Of a stretch of DNA of 36,347 nt, positions 16,715-25,078 are shown piece by piece; positions within the stretch are counted from its first letter, which is position 1, and each line of letters begins with the position of its first letter. The DNA comes from Inconstantimicrobium porci (GTDB lineage Bacteria > Bacillota > Clostridia > Clostridiales > Clostridiaceae). A program made the translations under genes and the position numbers. The notes beneath the pieces are model-generated. The model was given only the letters and a program-made list of their open reading frames with translations, was not told where the DNA came from and made no database searches. The stretch covers positions 1-36,347 of the forward strand of contig NZ_VULX01000030.1 in NCBI RefSeq assembly GCF_009696465.1, written 5' to 3'.

Positions 16715-17713
16715 ATGAGTATAGTAACATTAATACCTGGAGATGGAATAGGTCCTGAAGTGACTTCAGCAATGAGAAAAGTTGTTGAAGCAGCAGGTGC
16801 TGATATTCAGTGGGAAGTAGCTGAAGCTGGAGCTGCTCAGATGGATAAATACGGAACACCACTTCCTCAGCATGTAATAGATTCAATAAAAAAGAATAAG
16901 GTTGCAATTAAGGGACCTGTAACTACTCCAGTAGGTAAAGGCTTCAGAAGTATAAATGTTCAGCTTAGACAGAGTCTTGATTTATATGTAAACTTAAGAC
17001 CTGTTAAAAGTTTTAAAGGACTTAAGTCAAGATATGAAGATGTTGATCTTGTAATAGTCAGAGAAAACACAGAAGATTTGTATGCAGGAATTGAACATAA
17101 AATTGGTGATTATGGTGCAGAAAGCATAAAACTTATTACTAAGCCTGCCTGCAAGAGAATCGTTGAGTTTGCTTTTGATTATGCTAAGAAGAACAATAGA
17201 AAGAAAGTAACAGCAGTACACAAAGCAAATATCATGAAGCTTTCAGATGGATTATTCTTAAATACTGCCAGAGAAGTAGCAGAAGAGAACAAGAACGTAG
17301 AGTTTGATGATCTTATAGTTGATGCTGCAGCTATGAACCTTGTATTAAATCCTGAAAAATATGATGTTATGGTTATGCCTAATCTTTATGGCGATATATT
17401 ATCAGACTTATGCTCAGGTCTTGTAGGAGGCCTTGGAATAATTCCAGGAGCTAATATAGGTAAAGACTATGCAGTATTTGAAGCTGTTCACGGTAGCGCT
17501 CCTCAGATATCAGGACAGAACATTGCTAACCCAACAGCAGAAATACAAAGTGCAGTGATGATGCTTAAGTATCTTGGACAGACAGAATGTGCAGAGAAAA
17601 TAGAAAATGCTCTTGCAAAAGTGTTTGAAGAGGGAATTGTTCTTACTCAGGATCTTGGAGGCACAGCTACTACAACAGAATTTACAGACAAGGTTATTTC
17701 TGAGATTAAGTAA
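16715..17713 (+). CDS. icd: Isocitrate dehydrogenase, isopropylmalate dehydrogenase-like family
   Basis: 332 residues of the beta-decarboxylating dehydrogenase family. The protein starts with LIPGDGIGPEV and holds the substrate loop with SINVQLRQSLDLYVNLRPVK, VRENTEDLYAG, the catalytic KANIMKLSDG, and the metal-binding NLYGDILSDL. The cofactor loop is EAVHGSAPQISGQNIANPTA. Short length and this loop (no Lys-Tyr pair after HGSAP) favour NAD over NADP. Position as the last gene of the operon after citrate synthase and aconitase supports isocitrate rather than isopropylmalate as substrate. The product is 2-oxoglutarate for glutamate synthesis. A very clear terminator follows. Confidence 0.93.
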   Translation: MSIVTLIPGDGIGPEVTSAMRKVVEAAGADIQWEVAEAGAAQMDKYGTPLPQHVIDSIKKNKVAIKGPVTTPVGKGFRSINVQLRQSLDLYVNLRPVKSFKGLKSRYEDVDLVIVRENTEDLYAGIEHKIGDYGAESIKLITKPACKRIVEFAFDYAKKNNRKKVTAVHKANIMKLSDGLFLNTAREVAEENKNVEFDDLIVDAAAMNLVLNPEKYDVMVMPNLYGDILSDLCSGLVGGLGIIPGANIGKDYAVFEAVHGSAPQISGQNIANPTAEIQSAVMMLKYLGQTECAEKIENALAKVFEEGIVLTQDLGGTATTTEFTDKVISEIK

Positions 17714-17752
17714 TAATATGAAAAATAAATATAGAATCTAAAGATTAACGTA

Positions 17753-17784
17753 AAGAATCCGTGCGTAGCACGGATTCTTTTTTA
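17753..17784 (+). terminator. Terminator of the citrate-pathway operon
   Basis: AAGAATCCGTGC pairs with GCACGGATTCTT around GTA, followed by TTTTT. A 12-bp GC-containing stem. Confidence 0.93.
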
Positions 17785-17849
17785 TACATAAGTTTAAAAG
17801 TTTTGTAAGGTTAGTTAATGATGTTCAGTTATATATTATAGAAGGATGA

Positions 17850-17945
17850 GAAAGGAGTCATATATTAAAACTTACAAGCAGTAATATAGACGTGAGGGTG
17901 TCAAGAGGCAGAAAAAAATTAAGAGAACTGTTCGGTTCTATATAA
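17850..17945 (+). pseudogene. ECF sigma factor remnant (last ~31 codons)
   Basis: An open stretch without start reads …LTSSNIDVRVSRGRKKLREL and ends FGSI. This is what the end of region 4 looks like in ECF sigma factors (T-V-x-x-R-x-x-R-x-R-KKL). Everything upstream is missing; only about 100 bases separate it from the terminator of the preceding operon. It stops 16 bases before the start of a broken anti-sigma gene, which is the usual gene order. The identification rests on one short motif plus this context. Confidence 0.6.
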
Positions 17946-17961
17946 AGATGGAGGTAAGAAA

Positions 17962-18806
17962 ATGAAAGATAATGATAAAGATATTTATGAAATGTTTAAT
18001 GATATAGAATTTGATGAAAAGTACATGTCAGAAGTTCCTCTTGATGATATATCAAAGCAGCGAATTAAGAAAAAAAGTTTACGATTGTATATAATGGATA
18101 TGAGCATAAGATAGATCTTATTAAGGCTGAGTCTTTAGATGATTTTGATGAAATTGGTGGAAATGCAACAAATAATAATTTGCTGGTAGGTTCTACTAAA
18201 TATTATTTTGATAACAAGACATATCTATCATTCTGGACAGATATGGATGTAAAGAAAAATAAGTATGCAAATACAATTTTAACTTTTAATGATGAAGATA
18301 TAAAGGTTATTGGGAAAAATAGTAAAGTGAAATATGAAGTCAAGCCTTCAGAAAACAATGGACAGGGAAGGAAGTTTTATATAGATAAAATAGTACATGA
18401 GCCTTTAGAAATCGAAGTTTCAAAAGTTACGATTGATTATGGTTTTATAGACGGAACAGAGATGACTTTGAATATTCCAAAGCAGGGAGAATCAATAGAA
18501 GTAAATAAAGTAATAAATATAGATGAGATCCACGAAAAGCTTTATGTTAAGTCAATTAATAGAACAAAAGAAGATATTGAGGTTCATATAGATCCTATTA
18601 AGTATAAAAGAGATGATTCATTAATACAAATTGTATGTCCTTCTGAATCTGGTGGATGTACTGGTTCAGACGGGAAAAGTGACATAATTAGTATAAAAAG
18701 CAATGAAGATATACCTGCATCTGAAAGGATAAGCGGTAAGTACAAATTTAAAATAGGGCATGTAGTGCTTTCTAAGACAGGACCTTGGAAATTTGAAACT
18801 AAGTAA
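17962..18806 (+). pseudogene. Anti-sigma factor-like gene with internal deletion and frameshift
   Basis: The ATG at 17962 follows GGAGGTAAG and opens 50 codons starting MKDNDKDIYEMFNDIEFDEK, typical of the cytoplasmic end of clostridial anti-sigma factors (DUF4179/RsiX type). The reading then shifts at a run of seven A (18070-18076) into the frame that continues through VYNGYEHKIDLIKAESLDDF to the stop at 18806. The second frame resembles the extracellular beta-rich domain. The membrane helix expected between the two parts is absent, so a deletion has occurred in addition to the shift. Repaired, the product would be about 280 residues and soluble. It follows a sigma-factor remnant, so the whole stress module is dead. 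The family name is inferred. Confidence 0.65.
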
Positions 18807-18809
18807 AAA

Positions 18810-18853
18810 GAAGATACCTCTAAACTGTTCGGTTTTAGAGGTATTTTCTTTTA
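18810..18853 (+). terminator. Terminator after the anti-sigma remnant
   Basis: ATACCTCTAAA and TTTAGAGGTAT pair around a short loop containing GTTCGG, followed by TTTTCTTTTATT. Confidence 0.85.
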
Positions 18854-18915
18854 TTAAAAGTTTTATAGGAGTTTTATCCTTAATTATGAAATATGCGTTA
18901 TGCACTATAAATTAA

Positions 18916-19070
18916 TCAGAATCCCTTCTTTTTAGCCTCAATGCCACTTTCGTTCATTCCTGGTTGTTCAACTGTATTTACGAATTGATTTTTACTTGCC
19001 TGATTTTGAGTTTTAGTACTATTTCTTAAATATTCTTTTTTTCAAAGTCTCTTTTATTATTATTCTGCAT
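18916..19070 (-). pseudogene. Small leftward hypothetical gene with a frameshift in a T7 run
   Basis: On the minus strand AAGGAG precedes an ATG (19068-19070) that begins MQNNNKRDFEKK. In the starting frame it stops at once, but shifting at the homopolymer 19036-19042 gives EYLRNSTKTQNQASKNQFVN and then TVEQPGMNESGIEAKKKGF before the stop at 18916. The repaired product would be about 50 residues, rich in Asn, Lys, Gln and Ser, somewhat like small spore proteins, but no family was recognised. A homopolymer sequencing error is a real alternative. Confidence 0.4.
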
Positions 19071-19237
19071 AGTATTCACTCCTTAAAAGTTTACTTATCT
19101 TTAGTATGTATTAGTGGATTTAAAATATTCATTGTGAGATTGACAGTTTGATACTATAAATATATAATTTTTGTAAATATTACAATTTGTTTTTTGAAAA
19201 TGTGAAACATATTTCATATAAAACTGAGGTGATTAAA

Positions 19238-19900
19238 ATGGCAACATGGCTTGTACACCTAAGGGTCGCAGAGAAAATTTTAGAACAGCATAAAGAATTA
19301 GATAAAGAAAAATTTATATTAGGGAATATAGCACCAGACAGTGGGATGGCAGTAGAAAATGGATATGTTCCTAATAAGATAATATCTCATTTCTGGGTTG
19401 ATGAAGTAGCAGATAGAAAACCGCATCCAGAACTGTTTTATGACAAGTATCTTTTAAATAAACAATATGATAATGAGACATATTCATTTTATATAGGATA
19501 TTATACTCATCTGCTTACTGATAAACACTGGAAAGAAGACATAGTTAATGAAAAAATAAAAAAATATCAGCATGAGTTTGATAGTAGAAATGAGATGTGG
19601 AAAGGATTTAAGAAAGATTGGTATGAACTTGATTTCTTATATATGAAACAGCATTCATGTTTCAAAGCATGGGAAGTTTATAAAAGGATAACTGATCTTA
19701 AGAATATATATGTAGAGGAATTTCCAAGACAAGCATTTGCAATAAAACATACTGAAATTCTTGAGTTTTATTCACAAAAGGTGGACAACCTAGATAGACA
19801 GTATAAGTATTTAACAAAAGAAGAAATGAACAGGTTTGTGGATAAAGCTGTGGATAAGTTGTTGATAGAAATAAAAACCAATATACGTGTTATTAAATAA
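19238..19900 (+). CDS. Zinc-dependent phospholipase C-like protein
   Basis: 220 residues starting MATWLVHLRVAEKI, with FILGNIAPDSG and GYYTHLLTDKHW. His, Asp and His-x-x-x-Asp in this order match the metal site of the zinc-dependent phospholipase C/S1-P1 nuclease fold, as found in many short uncharacterised clostridial proteins. There is no signal peptide, so it is probably cytoplasmic and need not act on phospholipid. The ATG at 19238 follows GAGGTG; the longer frame from 19187 lacks a ribosome site. The last 60 residues are Lys-rich helices. A truncated acetyltransferase follows 15 bases later. Confidence 0.75.
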   Translation: MATWLVHLRVAEKILEQHKELDKEKFILGNIAPDSGMAVENGYVPNKIISHFWVDEVADRKPHPELFYDKYLLNKQYDNETYSFYIGYYTHLLTDKHWKEDIVNEKIKKYQHEFDSRNEMWKGFKKDWYELDFLYMKQHSCFKAWEVYKRITDLKNIYVEEFPRQAFAIKHTEILEFYSQKVDNLDRQYKYLTKEEMNRFVDKAVDKLLIEIKTNIRVIK

Positions 19901-19915
19901 AATGGAGGTAAGGGT

Positions 19916-20140
19916 ATGGATATAGCACCAGATTATAGAGGAAAGGGAATTGCCAGTAAGGTTCTTGAAAAAGTATGTGATGATGCAAAAAACGAAGGAT
20001 ATTTATATGTTGAAGCATATCCGTTTATTGATGAAAAATATCCATATCAGTTTCATGGACCAGCTAAGATGTATAAAAATCGTGGATTTCAGTTGTTCGA
20101 TAAGAAATCTTGGTTTTTGATTATGCAAAAAAAGCTATAG
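19916..20140 (+). pseudogene. GNAT acetyltransferase, C-terminal fragment
   Basis: 74 residues that start in the middle of the GNAT fold: DIAPDYRGKGIASKVLEKVC is motif A with the acetyl-CoA loop RGKGIA, followed by EGYLYVEAYPF and KMYKNRGFQLF (motif B). The N-terminal strands and helices of a normal 150-200-residue GNAT are missing. An ATG and GGAGGTAAGG ribosome site happen to precede the fragment, so it may be translated, but it is unlikely to be active. It lies 15 bases after the phospholipase-like gene, which suggests that a deletion joined the two. Confidence 0.75.
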
Positions 20141-20303
20141 CGTGAAGTTAAGTAAGATAGTGTTACAAGATTATAATAACTATACTAATGTTACAGCAAA
20201 GAAGTGGTTATACTATTTTTAAACAAATAAGAATGGAATAGGTCACAGGTCAAAGGTCTGATTTATATGTTAAAAAGTATAAACTAAAGAAAAGGGGTGC
20301 AAT

Positions 20304-21059
20304 ATGAAAAAGACAATTGAAGATTATGTAGATAAAATAATGAAGCTGCCTGTGAAAAGTAAATATGATAAGTCTGAGCTGCTTGGGCATGATTTCCTTG
20401 TTGAAAAAGAAGGAGACATAGAGATATATTATGCACCGCATAATGACTATATCAATCCGCATGCGAAGATTTTTATTGTTGGTATAACTCCTGGATTTCA
20501 GCAGATGAGCACTGCTATAGCTGAAGCAAGAAAGGAGTTAGAAAAGGGCACTGATTTTGAAGAGATAAAATATCTATGCAAAAAAGCAGGAAGATTCAGC
20601 GGCAGTCTTAGAAAAAATATTATATCCATGCTTGATGAATTGAAGCTTAATGAGAAGTTTGGTATTGAAAGCTGCAGTGAGCTGTTTGAAGAAAAAGATA
20701 ATATACTGCACACTGTTTCTCTTATCCCTTATTCCGTTTTCGTCAAAAAACAGAATTACAGTGGACATACACCTAAACTATTAAAGAGTGGATTCCTCAT
20801 GAACTATGTGAGAAATAATTTTGTAGAGGAACTAAGGAATTTGGATAATGCAAAGGATATATTAATTATTCCGCTTGGAAGGGCTGTTGAAGATGTGCTG
20901 CTTGAATTGAGCAGTGAGGGAATAATATCCGAAGAGCAGATTTTAATCGGTTTTCCACATCCTTCTGGGGCAAACGTCAATAGAGCAGTTCAGTTTAGTG
21001 AAAATAAAGAAAAAATGATTAGCAAGATTAATAAATATAGAATTCACAAGGATAAATAA
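20304..21059 (+). CDS. Uracil-DNA glycosylase-fold protein
   Basis: 251 residues. IFIVGITPGFQQ (GITPG at 60-64) and IGFPHPSGANVNR resemble the two active-site motifs of the uracil-DNA glycosylase superfamily (GxxPG near the N-terminus, HPS-x-x-N near the end). No Cys quartet for an iron-sulfur cluster is visible, so this is not the [4Fe-4S] family 4/5 type. The water-activating residue normally following the first motif is not obvious; Gln replaces the usual Asp or Asn. It is a single gene with ribosome site AAGGGGTG. It could act on damaged bases or have lost glycosylase activity. Confidence 0.65.
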   Translation: MKKTIEDYVDKIMKLPVKSKYDKSELLGHDFLVEKEGDIEIYYAPHNDYINPHAKIFIVGITPGFQQMSTAIAEARKELEKGTDFEEIKYLCKKAGRFSGSLRKNIISMLDELKLNEKFGIESCSELFEEKDNILHTVSLIPYSVFVKKQNYSGHTPKLLKSGFLMNYVRNNFVEELRNLDNAKDILIIPLGRAVEDVLLELSSEGIISEEQILIGFPHPSGANVNRAVQFSENKEKMISKINKYRIHKDK

Positions 21060-21064
21060 TTGCA

Positions 21065-21805
21065 TTATGTTAGTAGGATTATTCTGTACAGGAAAGTTCT
21101 TTTTTCTTCTCTGTCAGCATAGCCATCATATCTATATTTAACAGAGCCGTTTTCGAAAATTGCTTCATAGCCTGTTGTAAAAGCATGAGAAAATGGCATC
21201 AATGATGATGACTGGATTGTAACTGCTGTATCTTTGTAATCAAGAAGGGCAGAAATACGAGATTCTCCTTCCTTACTGTTAACTCCAAGGGCAGTGATTT
21301 CATTTGCATAACCAAGGAGGTAAGTGACAAAGTCGCATTCATGAATCATAAGATTAGGTGAGATTTTATCAAGTGAAAGATCACCCCATAAGTGAGGAGT
21401 TTCTCGTTTTATGTATAAAGCTTTTAGTGTTCCTAATGTATTTTCTGTTATTAATTTGTGTAGATACTTGTAAGCTTCCTCAAAAAGTATAAACATGTCC
21501 ACAAAACACTTCTTATGATATCTTTCTGCTGCTTCTTTAATAGCTTCTGCATCTTCAATACACAAAGCTGTAGGAGTTTCACAGAAGACATCTTTACCAG
21601 CTGCCATTGCTTTTTCTGCATATTCTTTATGAAGGAAGCACGGAAGGCATATATCAACAAGATCAATATTCTTATCATTAATAATTTCATCTATATCAGT
21701 TGTAATTTCTACATTCAAGTCTTCTTTGAGTTTTTGTAGTTTTTCTTTATTTCTTCCCCATATCTTAATTGAATCAACGTTGTTCATTATAGCTTTCTGG
21801 ACCAA
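21065..21805 (-). pseudogene. Gfo/Idh/MocA oxidoreductase, truncated at both ends
   Basis: The readable part, 246 residues from a TTG at 21803-21805, contains SIKIWGRNKEKLQKLKEDL, IDLVDICLPCFLHKEYAEKA, AAGKDVFCETPTALCIEDAE and the C-terminal sheet domain with LMIHECDFVTYLLG. These are hallmarks of the Gfo/Idh/MocA dehydrogenases. The first strand with the GxGxxG dinucleotide loop is missing, and the end (EEKRTFLYRIILLT) leaves the family pattern about 60-80 residues early. The CETP motif, equivalent to the catalytic EKP Lys, has Thr in place of Lys. It overlaps the end of a WYL regulator fragment at 21774-21805, so a deletion has joined two genes. Probably inactive. Confidence 0.75.
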
Positions 21806-22016
21806 TGACTTTTACCTTGTCGCCAAAGCTTAATAGTAGAGCTTTCCATAATCGCTCTTTTGCAGGAACATCTACAAATATGCGGCATAACTTTTCATCA
21901 AGTATTTCTATTGAGCAGTCTGGAAAGTATTCCTTAATTAAACTTGTCTCATCTTTCATAAACTGGACTTCTATATGAATGCACGTATCATAATATGCTT
22001 GTTTAGATTTTTTCAT
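21774..22016 (-). pseudogene. WYL-domain regulator, C-terminal fragment
   Basis: 80 residues that match the last part of YafY/WYL transcriptional regulators: HIEVQFMKDETSLIKEYFP, RIFVDVPAKERLWKALLLSF and KVKVIGPESYNEQR at the stop. The helix-turn-helix and WYL core are absent. The fragment begins about 30 bases from hairpin element B, whose insertion or a deletion at its edge may have removed the rest of the gene. Its stop lies inside the truncated oxidoreductase. Confidence 0.65.
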
Positions 22017-22047
22017 TTTCTCAATGAGTCTAATGTGGCGTCAGTGT

Positions 22048-22283
22048 ATGATGTATATTGTATAATTTTTGATGAAATCATTAGATGATTTCCTAATCTT
22101 AATGGAGGACACCTCCAAACCTCTGTAATTATTAATTTCCAAGTATATTAAAGAGAAATGTATTCTTTTCAAATAGGTACTCAAAATTTTCTATTAGGTA
22201 TGTTAGATTATTCTATGACTGTAACTCCACTACAGGGAGTTACGTCTGAAATTATACACTATACATTATAAATTATAAATTAA
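22048..22283. repeat. Hairpin-rich noncoding element, copy B (inverted)
   Basis: About 236 bases that match the reverse complement of 9419-9761. The order is GTATAATTT, GATGAAATCATTAGATGATT, TAATGGAGGACACCTCCAAAC, CTCTG, ATTATTAATTT, then a degenerate middle, TAACTCC-GGGAGTTA, GAAATTATA and TACATTATAAATTATAAATTA. The hairpins GGAGG-CCTCC and the flanking ones are kept with base changes, but the 49-bp repeats are reduced to at most one unrecognisable unit. It lies between the WYL fragment and the MerR promoter. Confidence 0.65.
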
Positions 22284-22285
22284 TA

Positions 22286-22316
22286 TTGACCTTTACCTTA
22301 GGTAATACGCTATGCT
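22286..22316 (+). promoter_or_regulatory. MerR-type promoter with 19-bp spacer and operator dyad
   Basis: TTGACC (22286-22291) and TATGCT (22311-22316) are separated by 19 bases instead of 17, and the spacer carries the dyad TTACC-TTA-GGTAA (22293-22305). Overlong spacer plus central dyad is the hallmark of promoters that MerR proteins activate by twisting the DNA. The next gene encodes such a protein. Confidence 0.8.
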
Positions 22317-22351
22317 TATTTTAAGAAGAAAAAAGGGGGGGCTATTACAAT

Positions 22352-23566
22352 ATGGATAATAAATTATTTACAGCAGGTGAAATTGCAAAATTATGTGGAG
22401 TATCAAATAGGACTATAAGATTTTATGATATTAAGGGGCTTCTTAAGCCTGTTAAGTATTCAGAAAATGGATATAGATATTATGATAAAAACTCAGTGGA
22501 GAAGCTACAGAGAATACTTATGTTTAAGTATCTTGGATTTTCACTTGAAGAAATAAGCGCTGTATTTGAAAAAGAAACTAATGAACATTCAATCAGTGTA
22601 AAACAGTATAGAAATAATATCTTAAAAGAACAGAAGGAAAATCTGATTTATAAAAGAGATCATATAAATAAGCTTATTGATGCAGTTGAGGTAGCAATTA
22701 ACTGCAATGATACAGATGAATGGGACAGCATGATTAAAATAATCAATATTTTAACTGAAGATGATGAGAGAGTTAAGCAGTATAAAAATGATGATAATCT
22801 TCAGAGCAGAATCAATATACATTCTTATAGCACTAGTTCTATAGGCTGGATGCAGTGGATGTTTAACAATATGGAGTTTGCAGAAAATATGAAGATACTT
22901 GATATTGGATGCGGAAATGGATTTTTTTGGACAAGTAATATAGAACACATGCCTAATAATCTTCATGTTATAATGTGTGATTATTCTTTTGGCATGTTGG
23001 AAGCTGCACAGGAAGCTCTTAAGAAATGTGAGTCAGTTATAAAGGAAAAAAATATTGCTTTTGAATTTGTACAGGCTGATGCTAATGATTTAAATATAAA
23101 TGATACAAAATTTGATGTGATAATGGCAAACCATATGCTTTATCATGTGGTAAACAGAAAGGGACTTATAAGTAAGATTTCTGAAATTCTTAAGGATGAT
23201 GGAGTATTTTACTGTTCAACAGTAGGAAAGAATCATATGAAGGAACTTGATGAGCTTATATTAAAGTATGATAAGAATATTGATTTATCACTATGTAATG
23301 TGGCTAAATCATTTGGACTTGAAAACGGAGGAAAACAGCTTAAGGAAAGCTTTGCTGTAGTAGATAGAAAGATACATGATAATAATCTTATTGTAGATAA
23401 TGCACATGTTATATATGATTATGCACATTCAATGTTAGGAAGTGTACCAGAAGTATTGGACAAATCTGGAGATAAATTCAGGAATATGATAGATGAAATA
23501 ATAGATAAAGATGGAGCTATGTTTATACAGAAGTCCACTGGTATGTTTATATGCAAAAAACATTAA
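22352..23566 (+). CDS. MerR regulator fused to a SAM-dependent methyltransferase
   Basis: 404 residues. The first 75 are a MerR winged helix (FTAGEIAKLCGVSNRTIRFY, GLLKP, NGYRYYD, and LMFKYLGFSLEEI), followed by a coiled-coil dimer helix of about 60 residues. From about residue 165 comes a class I methyltransferase: motif I LDIGCGNG (183-190), an acidic second strand in VIMCDYSFGML, FVQADANDLNI and FDVIMANHMLYHV. The methyltransferase takes the place of the effector-binding domain of usual MerR proteins, so it may sense a small molecule, modify it, or both. The gene follows a MerR-type promoter and is 18 bases from a phosphatase-family gene, probably in one transcript. Similar MerR-methyltransferase fusions are known in Firmicutes, but their substrates are generally unknown. 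Confidence 0.9.
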   Translation: MDNKLFTAGEIAKLCGVSNRTIRFYDIKGLLKPVKYSENGYRYYDKNSVEKLQRILMFKYLGFSLEEISAVFEKETNEHSISVKQYRNNILKEQKENLIYKRDHINKLIDAVEVAINCNDTDEWDSMIKIINILTEDDERVKQYKNDDNLQSRINIHSYSTSSIGWMQWMFNNMEFAENMKILDIGCGNGFFWTSNIEHMPNNLHVIMCDYSFGMLEAAQEALKKCESVIKEKNIAFEFVQADANDLNINDTKFDVIMANHMLYHVVNRKGLISKISEILKDDGVFYCSTVGKNHMKELDELILKYDKNIDLSLCNVAKSFGLENGGKQLKESFAVVDRKIHDNNLIVDNAHVIYDYAHSMLGSVPEVLDKSGDKFRNMIDEIIDKDGAMFIQKSTGMFICKKH

Positions 23567-23584
23567 GGAATGCGAGGTGCAAGA

Positions 23585-24694
23585 ATGATTATAAAATATC
23601 CTGATTATAATAACAGTATTCTTAATATTTCTAATTCATTGCTTAAAAGTTTTGGTGCTGAGTATACACATAATACTTTACCAGAGCTTGATGAGGTACT
23701 TTCTAAAAATTATAAAAATGTTGTATTAATGGTATTTGATGCAATGGGAAGCTTTAATATTAAAGAGTTTCTCGGCGATGATAGCTTTCTTATTAATCAT
23801 AAGAGAAAAGACATTACGTCTGTTTTTCCAGCAACAACTACAGCAGCACTTACAACACTTAAAAGCGGTCTTATGCCTTGTGAACATTCATGGCTTGGAT
23901 GGAGTCTTCATTTTGATGAAGTAGATAATAATGTGAATATTTTCGTTAATACTGATGATAATTATAAGCCTGTAGCAGATTATAACGTTGCAGAGAAGTA
24001 TATATCATACAAAAGTGTTGTTGATAAGATAAATGAAGCAGGTACTGCAAAAGCTTTTTCAGTTTCGCCATTTGATGAATATAAGATTAACACATTTGAA
24101 GAGCTTATAAGCGCTGTTAAAGAAATCTGTGAACAAGATGAGAGACACTATATATATGCTTACTGGCCACAGCCGGATTCTTCAATGCATAAGGAAGGAA
24201 TTCATAGTAATGAGGCTAAGGAGTGGATTGAAAGAATAAATAACGAAATTGAAAATTTGGGCAGACAGTTAAATGATACGCTTATTATAGTTACAGCAGA
24301 CCATGGTCATATTAATGGTGATAATAAATTGATAAGTGATTACAAGGATATAACTGATACTCTTAAATGGATGCCTTCAATGGAAGCAAGAACACGAGAT
24401 TTTTTCGTTAAAGATGGAATGCATGAGCAATTTAAGAAAGCTTTTAATAAGCATTTTGGGAAGGACTTTATACTTTTTTCAAAGAAAGAAGTACTTGAAA
24501 AAAACCTTTTTGGGAAAGGGAAAAGTCATCCAAGATTTGAAGGCTTTATTGGAGATTATATAGCAGCTTCTGTAACAAGCAAAGCACTTTGTGTAAATGA
24601 AAATGAGTATAGAGAACTTAAAGGTGTACATGCTGGGCTTACAGAAGAGGAGATGACAGTTCCTCTAATAATTATAGAATGTAATAAAAAATGA
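23585..24694 (+). CDS. Alkaline phosphatase-superfamily phosphodiesterase
   Basis: 369 residues, of the type I phosphodiesterase/nucleotide pyrophosphatase group. VLMVFDAMGSFN holds the first metal Asp (Asp52), SVFPATTTAALTTL the nucleophile Thr (84-86), and QPDSSMHKEGIHS and TADHGHING the other metal Asp/His residues; HPRFEG near the end supplies the last His. There is no signal peptide, so it acts inside the cell. The ATG at 23585 follows GAGGTG; the ATG at 23570 abuts the ribosome site. It lies just after the MerR-methyltransferase gene without a promoter between, so the two probably work on the same compound, perhaps a phosphodiester metabolite or drug. That link is inference. Confidence 0.85.
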   Translation: MIIKYPDYNNSILNISNSLLKSFGAEYTHNTLPELDEVLSKNYKNVVLMVFDAMGSFNIKEFLGDDSFLINHKRKDITSVFPATTTAALTTLKSGLMPCEHSWLGWSLHFDEVDNNVNIFVNTDDNYKPVADYNVAEKYISYKSVVDKINEAGTAKAFSVSPFDEYKINTFEELISAVKEICEQDERHYIYAYWPQPDSSMHKEGIHSNEAKEWIERINNEIENLGRQLNDTLIIVTADHGHINGDNKLISDYKDITDTLKWMPSMEARTRDFFVKDGMHEQFKKAFNKHFGKDFILFSKKEVLEKNLFGKGKSHPRFEGFIGDYIAASVTSKALCVNENEYRELKGVHAGLTEEEMTVPLIIIECNKK

Positions 24695-25078
24695 CTTTAC
24701 AATAAGAAGTTAGTAGAATGACTGTTATAAAGAATAAGTTATACAAAAAAATGAAACATTCAATTTAAGACAAAAAACATATGTTTTAAGAAAAAATATA
24801 TATATCATTACTTGAATTAATTGATAAATTGCAATAACAAATTGAACTAATTTTATTTTTACGTGATTCTGTGTTATGATTTGAGTAATTCATAGTGATT
24901 ATCCTCCTTGTTATTTTGGTTTCGCAACTTAATTATAACACGGGTAATCACTATGGATTTTTTATTGGTTCAATTTCATTATACAATTAGTCTATAAAAA
25001 TTAATAGAAAATATTCAAGATACAAAACAATGTTCGATTATATATATATATATATAATATTATAAGAGTAGGTTTAAG
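24695..25078. other. Intergenic region with 11-bp inverted repeat and possible transposase leader
   Basis: No intact gene was found. CATAGTGATTA (24891-24901) and its complement (24945-24955) enclose 43 bases. On the minus strand this block reads as a gene start: AAGGAGGATAATCACT then ATG (24891-24893), opening MNYSNHNTESRKNKI and stopping within about 35 codons. The MNYS- start with this leader is reminiscent of IS110-type transposases of clostridia, so this may be the stub of a lost element; low confidence. A (TA)n run at about 25040-25056 lies just before the chemoreceptor gene. Confidence 0.3.

Noticed and set aside
18060-19045. Programmed frameshifting at the A7 (18070) and T7 (19036) runs
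   Set aside because: Possible, but homopolymer sequencing error or plain gene decay explains both more simply. There is no stimulatory structure that I can see.
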